In this document: one piece after another, positions 60,635-64,000 of the stretch
How positions within the stretch are numbered: position 1 is the stretch's first letter
Layout of the letters: each line of letters begins with the position of its first letter
Assembly (NCBI RefSeq): GCF_001653795.1
Contig: NZ_CP011514.1
Coordinates: forward strand, 2,870,279-2,934,278
DNA length: 64,000 nt
Direction of reading: 5' to 3'
From: Mitsuaria sp. 7
Lineage (GTDB): Bacteria > Pseudomonadota > Gammaproteobacteria > Burkholderiales > Burkholderiaceae_C
Position numbers and translations under genes: made by a program
Notes under the pieces: model-generated
What the model was told of the DNA's origin: nothing
The model's input: the letters and a program-made list of their open reading frames with translations, nothing else
Databases searched by the model: none

Positions 60635-60826
60635 TCAGCGCCTGGGCGTTCGGGCGCGGTCGTCCCGACTGTCGCGGTCCTGCTGCTCGTGGTGCGCGCG
60701 ATCGACGTCGCCATCACCTTCCGGGCCTTTCTGGCCCGTCTCGCCGACGCGGTGGTCCTCGTCGTCGTGCTCGAGCCCGCCGTACAGGCCGGGCGGGAAG
60801 TCCCGGGGAGCGCGTGGTGCGTTCAT
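60635..60826 (-). CDS. Small acidic/charged hypothetical protein, 63 aa
   Basis: ATG is preceded by a perfect AGGAGG at 6 nt. The product starts M-N-A-P-R-A-P-R-D-F-P-P-G-L-Y-G-G-L and continues with a very hydrophilic Asp/Glu/His/Arg segment (E-H-D-D-E-D-H-R), probably disordered. No family recognised. The strong ribosome binding site and the non-repetitive start support it being real. Confidence 0.55.
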   Translation of the reverse strand: MNAPRAPRDFPPGLYGGLEHDDEDHRVGETGQKGPEGDGDVDRAHHEQQDRDSRDDRARTPRR

Positions 60827-60892
60827 GCCGTCCTCCTGAAGTGGTCGGGCCATCTTAGACACACCGCCAATCCCACGATGCCGAAAACGACA

Positions 60893-60913
60893 AAGGCGCC
60901 TCGCGGGCGCCTT
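60893..60913 (-). terminator. Rho-independent terminator of the 101-aa hypothetical gene
   Basis: AAGGCGCC/GGCGCCTT forms a perfect 8-bp stem with a 5-nt loop; on the minus strand it is followed by TTTGTCGTTTT. It lies 42 nt after the stop at 60956. Confidence 0.6.
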
Positions 60914-60955
60914 CGGTTCGGAACCGGGAGCGGATTCGAGGGACGGAACGTCGGC

Positions 60956-61261
60956 TCAGTGCACCAGGCCGATCCATTCGCCGCGACGCTGGTAGGCGTC
61001 GAACAGGTCCCGCGCCGCCGCCTGCAGCCGCGCGTCGCCTCGGGCATGCGCGGTGTTCAGGCGCTCCAGCGCGTAGAGGCGGTCGTACAGCATGCGGGTC
61101 GGTTGCAGGGTCAGGCCTTGTCCGGCCATCAGGTCCTGCAGCGCGAACAGCTCGTCCATGCCGTCCGTGCCGGCCACCGTCAGGCCGAGATCCGGCACCA
61201 GTCCCCAGGGAGCCTGGGCGGTTTCGGGCATCAGGTGCGGCGGGATGGCGGTGGTGTGCAT
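60956..61261 (-). CDS. Hypothetical protein, about 101 aa
   Basis: A soluble helical protein (M-L-Y-D-R-L-Y-A-L-E-R-L-N-T-A-H-A-R-G-D-A-R-L-Q) of unknown family. The ATG at 61261 has GAGG upstream; the frame extends 7 codons further to an ATG at 61282 without a Shine-Dalgarno. It lies between the dCMP deaminase gene and a terminator, on the same strand as both. Confidence 0.65.
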   Translation of the reverse strand: MHTTAIPPHLMPETAQAPWGLVPDLGLTVAGTDGMDELFALQDLMAGQGLTLQPTRMLYDRLYALERLNTAHARGDARLQAAARDLFDAYQRRGEWIGLVH

Positions 61262-61326
61262 GGCGGCCTCGGAACGATTCATGTCGGCGTGGGAGGGATC
61301 ATGAATCGAGCCGAAAAAAACTTGAG

Positions 61327-61349
61327 CGGGAAAAGCGGGGCATTTCCCG
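61327..61349 (-). terminator. Possible terminator of the dCMP deaminase gene
   Basis: CGGGAAA/TTTCCCG arms with a 9-nt loop are followed, on the minus strand, by CTCAAG and seven T (61314-61320). Confidence 0.5.
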
Positions 61350-61363
61350 GCCAGTTCGCCGGA

Positions 61364-61885
61364 TCAGGTTCGAGGCTTGGCGATGAAGCCCGACAGGTCC
61401 GTGCACCAGACCGCCGCCGGCACGTCGAGCTCGTTGAGCGCCAGGACGTTGATCCGGGCGTCCGTCAGCATCTTGGCCGAGGCCGCGTTCAGGCCGATCT
61501 GGTGGTCCTTCTTCTCCAGATAGACCACACGCTGGATGCCGACCTGGATGATGGACTGCACGCAGCGCGGGCACGGGTACTGCGTCGTGTAGATGGTGCT
61601 GCCGGTGAGCGGCAGCACGACGCAGTTGAGGATCGCGTTGACCTCGGCGTGGACGATGTAGCTGTGGCGCGAGTTGGCCGGATCGGCGTCGTCGTCGGAC
61701 CAGTAGGCGGGGTCGTTGTCGTCGCAGCCGCGCGGCAGGCCGTTGTAGCCCACGCCGACGATCTTGTAGTCGGAGCTCGCGATGCAGGCGCCGTTGCGCT
61801 TGCGGCTGTCCTTGGAACGGGCGCCGGCCAGCAGGGCCACGCCCATGAACATCGAATGCCAGTCGATCAGCGGTTGGTTGTCCAT
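61364..61885 (-). CDS. Deoxycytidylate (dCMP) deaminase-like protein, 173 aa
   Basis: The zinc-dependent cytidine deaminase fold is shown by H79-A-E81-V-N-A-I and P-C105-P-R-C108, the standard zinc ligands and catalytic Glu. The C-terminal part (V-V-Y-L-E-K-K-D-H) and early N-G-L-P-R-G-C resemble dCMP/ComEB-type deaminases. It would convert dCMP to dUMP for thymidylate synthesis; other deoxycytidine substrates are possible. The start M-D-N-Q-P-L-I-D-W matches the family; the frame upstream is unrelated. Confidence 0.85.
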   Translation of the reverse strand: MDNQPLIDWHSMFMGVALLAGARSKDSRKRNGACIASSDYKIVGVGYNGLPRGCDDNDPAYWSDDDADPANSRHSYIVHAEVNAILNCVVLPLTGSTIYTTQYPCPRCVQSIIQVGIQRVVYLEKKDHQIGLNAASAKMLTDARINVLALNELDVPAAVWCTDLSGFIAKPRT

Positions 61886-62073
61886 GACGAGGGGGAACGC
61901 GAGGGTCCAGGAAGGCGGAGAAGTGTAGTGGAGCGCCCGGGCCGTCGCAGCGTGCGGGCTGTCGACCCGCGAAGCGATGGCGGCGCCCGCGAACCGCCGC
62001 GTCGGTTTTCTACAAGACCCGGCGGCGCCCTTGTCCGACAGTGAGGCCATCCCCACCCCGCCAAGGAGCTGCC

Positions 62074-63261
62074 ATGAACACCGCCATCCATCCGTTCCGG
62101 ATCGAGATCCCCCAGTCGCAGATCGACGACCTGCGCGCCCGGCTCGCCACCACGCGCTGGCCGCAGCCGGTCGTGCGCGACTTCAGCCACGGTCAGGCCG
62201 TGTCGCTGGTGCAGGAACTGGCCGACTACTGGCGCGACGGCTTCGACTGGCGCGCCCAGGAAGCCTGCCTGAACGCGCTGCCGCAGTTCACGACCGAGAT
62301 CGACGGCCAGACGATCCATTTCATCCACGTGAAGTCGCCGGAGGCGGACGCGTTTCCGCTGATCCTCACGCATGGCTGGCCGAGCTCGCCGGCGGAGTAC
62401 CTGGGCCTCATCGGCCCGTTGACCGACCCGCGTCGCCACGGACGCGATGACGCGCCGGCTTTCCACCTGGTCATCCCGTCGGTGCCGGGCATGGGCCTGT
62501 CGTCGCCGCTGGCGTCGGCCGGCTGGGACGCGGCGCACACCGCAGCCGCCTGGGACACCTTGATGAAGCGCCTCGGCTACGAGCACTACGGCGCGCAAGG
62601 CGGCGACGTCGGCGCCCTGGTCGCCCGCGAGCTGGGCATCCTAGCGCCGGAAGGCCTGGCCGGGGTCCACGTCCAGCAGATCTTCGCGTTCCCCTCTGGC
62701 GCGCCCGACGAGATGCAAGGCCTGACCCCGTTCGAGATGGCGGGCTTCGAGCGCCTGGACTACTTCCGCAAGTACGCGGGTTATGTCGACATCCAGTCCA
62801 AGCGGCCCGGCACCCTCGCCTTCGGCCTGGTGGACTCGCCGGCCGCACTGCTGGCCTGGAACGCCGAGCTCTTCTTCGGCTTCGAAGGGGAGCGCGCCGC
62901 CGAGGTCGACCGCGACCGTTTCCTCACGCACCTGTCGCTCTACTGGTTCACCGGCACCGGCGGGCAGGCGGCGGAGATGTACTTCGCCAACGCCGCGAGC
63001 GGCGCGGGCTATCGCGAGCTGCCCAATCACACGCCGACGGCGGTGGCCGTCTTCCCCGACGATTTCCGCTCGGTCCGCGGCTTCGCGGCGCGCTCGCATA
63101 CCCGGCTGCTACAGTGGACCGAGATGCCGCGCGGCGGCCACTTCGCCAACGAAACGGAGCCGCAGCTCGTCGTCGACGACCTGCGCCGGTTCTTCGGCGC
63201 GCTGCAGGCATCCGCGTCCCAATCACCCCGAGAGGGTCTGGATGGAAGGACCGATCGCTGA
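62074..63261 (+). CDS. Epoxide hydrolase (alpha/beta hydrolase, EHN domain), 395 aa
   Basis: The N-terminal EHN domain (F-R-I-E-I-P-Q-S-Q-I-D-D-L-R-A-R-L-A-T-T-R-W-P) is followed by the hydrolase core with the oxyanion motif H-G-W-P-S-S and nucleophile D178 in G-G-D-V-G-A. The late catalytic His lies in P-R-G-G-H-F-A-N. This matches microsomal-type bacterial epoxide hydrolases. ATG follows AAGGAGCTGCC. The AraC regulator gene starts 20 bp before its stop, in a different frame, so both are co-transcribed. Confidence 0.92.
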   Translation: MNTAIHPFRIEIPQSQIDDLRARLATTRWPQPVVRDFSHGQAVSLVQELADYWRDGFDWRAQEACLNALPQFTTEIDGQTIHFIHVKSPEADAFPLILTHGWPSSPAEYLGLIGPLTDPRRHGRDDAPAFHLVIPSVPGMGLSSPLASAGWDAAHTAAAWDTLMKRLGYEHYGAQGGDVGALVARELGILAPEGLAGVHVQQIFAFPSGAPDEMQGLTPFEMAGFERLDYFRKYAGYVDIQSKRPGTLAFGLVDSPAALLAWNAELFFGFEGERAAEVDRDRFLTHLSLYWFTGTGGQAAEMYFANAASGAGYRELPNHTPTAVAVFPDDFRSVRGFAARSHTRLLQWTEMPRGGHFANETEPQLVVDDLRRFFGALQASASQSPREGLDGRTDR

Positions 63262-63934
63262 AGAGGAACGTCCGGCGGATTCGCCCCTGGTGGCGAAGAT
63301 CCGCCGCGTCCGCCATCTCGCGGACAGCCGGGAGACGGCGCTTCCTGACGGCTCCTGGGACCTGCTGTTCGTGCGCCGCGGCGACGGTCCGGTGACCGTG
63401 GTCCAGACCGGCCAGATCACCGCGCCGCTCGCCATCGACAACCGCGCGGGCGACGAGATCCTGAGCATCGCCTTCAAGACCGACGTCTACATGCCGCGCC
63501 TGCCGGGTCGGCTGATGGTCGGCCAGGGCGTGGTCTGTCCGGTGGACCGGCAGGGTCGCTTCCACATCGGCGAAGCGCACTTCGAGATCCCCCGCTTCGA
63601 CAACGCCGAGCAGCTGGTGGCGGCGCTGGCGCGCCAGGGCGTGCTGGAGCGGGATCCCGTTGTCCTGCGGGCGCTGCAGGGCGCGCGGCAGAGGCTCGAT
63701 GAGCGCAGCATCCAGCGGCACTTCGCGGAGGTCGCGGGTCTCGGCCTCAAGACGCTGCAGCAGATCGCCCGGGCCCATCAGGCGGCCGCGCTGCTGCGCC
63801 AGGGAACCACCGCCTCCCAGGTCGCCGCCGAGCTCGGGTTCTCCGATCAGGCGCACATGAGCCACTCGCTGAAACGGCTCCTCGGGCGGACGCCGCGCGA
63901 GATCGCGCAGGGGCTGTTGCCAGCGGTGCGCTGA
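63242..63934 (+). CDS. AraC-family transcriptional regulator, 230 aa
   Basis: The C-terminal 80 residues carry the two helix-turn-helix motifs of AraC proteins: R-S-I-Q-R-H-F-A-E-V-A-G-L-G-L-K-T and T-A-S-Q-V-A-A-E-L-G-F-S-D-Q-A-H-M-S-H-S-L-K-R-L-L-G-R-T-P. The N-terminal 150 residues resemble the ligand-binding part of DUF6597-type AraC members (D-G-S-W-D-L-L-F). Overlap with the epoxide hydrolase gene suggests it controls that gene or responds to the same compound. No gene follows to the window end (66 bp). Confidence 0.88.
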   Translation: MEGPIAEEERPADSPLVAKIRRVRHLADSRETALPDGSWDLLFVRRGDGPVTVVQTGQITAPLAIDNRAGDEILSIAFKTDVYMPRLPGRLMVGQGVVCPVDRQGRFHIGEAHFEIPRFDNAEQLVAALARQGVLERDPVVLRALQGARQRLDERSIQRHFAEVAGLGLKTLQQIARAHQAAALLRQGTTASQVAAELGFSDQAHMSHSLKRLLGRTPREIAQGLLPAVR

Positions 63935-64000
63935 ACGGCCGCGATTGTTCGGATTTGCGCATACGCAGTCGGCGATTCACTTGAATTGCTGGAAGGCGTC

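Overview
The window is high-GC DNA from a betaproteobacterium of the order Burkholderiales. Gene content (paired secreted chitinases, a maltose importer beside glycogen enzymes, galactarate catabolism, the aat-bpt pair) and the style of the extragenic repeats suggest the Roseateles/Mitsuaria/Rubrivivax neighbourhood. That placement is inference, because there is no rRNA gene in the window. I see no tRNA, CRISPR array, insertion sequence or prophage.

The most distinctive content is three paralogous RHS/YD-repeat loci, all on the minus strand: locus 1 (about 4161 to the left edge), locus 2 (48320-42865) and locus 3 (59575-54074). Each is split into two consecutive genes, and each half has its own Sec signal peptide. 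RhsA (856-886 aa) has a cysteine-rich N-terminus, a CxxC-GNPI entry motif and YD repeats. RhsB (779-794 aa) has YD repeats, the RHS core (ending in D-P-x-G-L) and a variable C-terminal tail. RhsA ends in the same residues, TTGRE, in all three loci; these codons contain the Shine-Dalgarno for RhsB, which starts 3 nt after the RhsA stop. Loci 2 and 3 end in unrelated tails, each followed by a small putative immunity gene. The locus 3 tail carries a YkuD/DUF5675-like H...S-E-G-C-I motif and its partner has a signal peptide; the locus 2 partner has none. All three loci share a leader element with a conserved sequence block and a hairpin with a CAGA loop. In locus 1 RhsB is frameshifted in its signal-peptide region and runs off the window.

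Layout, left to right: RHS locus 1 (1-4161); galactarate transporter and dehydratase behind a perfect palindrome (4588-7599); a membrane protein, a minimal stand-alone RNA ligase, a DUF3592 protein and a PAS protein (7625-10368); cyclopropane fatty acid synthase and aconitase, divergent (10650-15094); YciI-like protein, a CsgG-like lipoprotein and a small secreted protein (15269-17346); riboflavin synthase, an ArsC/Spx-like protein and the N-degron transferases aat and bpt (17775-20459); two tandem GH18 chitinases behind a complex leader (20460-25868); a hypothetical gene with a LexA-type box, a VOC protein, a large hypothetical and a cation/proton antiporter (26086-29249); a glycogen operon glgP-glgB-glgX-malQ divergent from malK-malE-malF-malG (29406-42837); RHS locus 2; a phosphoesterase, di-haem peroxidase, lipoprotein and prolyl-4-hydroxylase-like operon (48771-54052); RHS locus 3; and small genes, a dCMP deaminase, an epoxide hydrolase and an AraC regulator (59792-63934).

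Functionally, chitinases release chito-oligosaccharides outside the cell, the Mal importer brings in maltodextrins, and the Glg/MalQ enzymes debranch, branch and phosphorolyse alpha-glucans. glgA and glgC are absent here. The RHS loci look like a Sec-dependent polymorphic-toxin family whose shell is assembled from two polypeptides.
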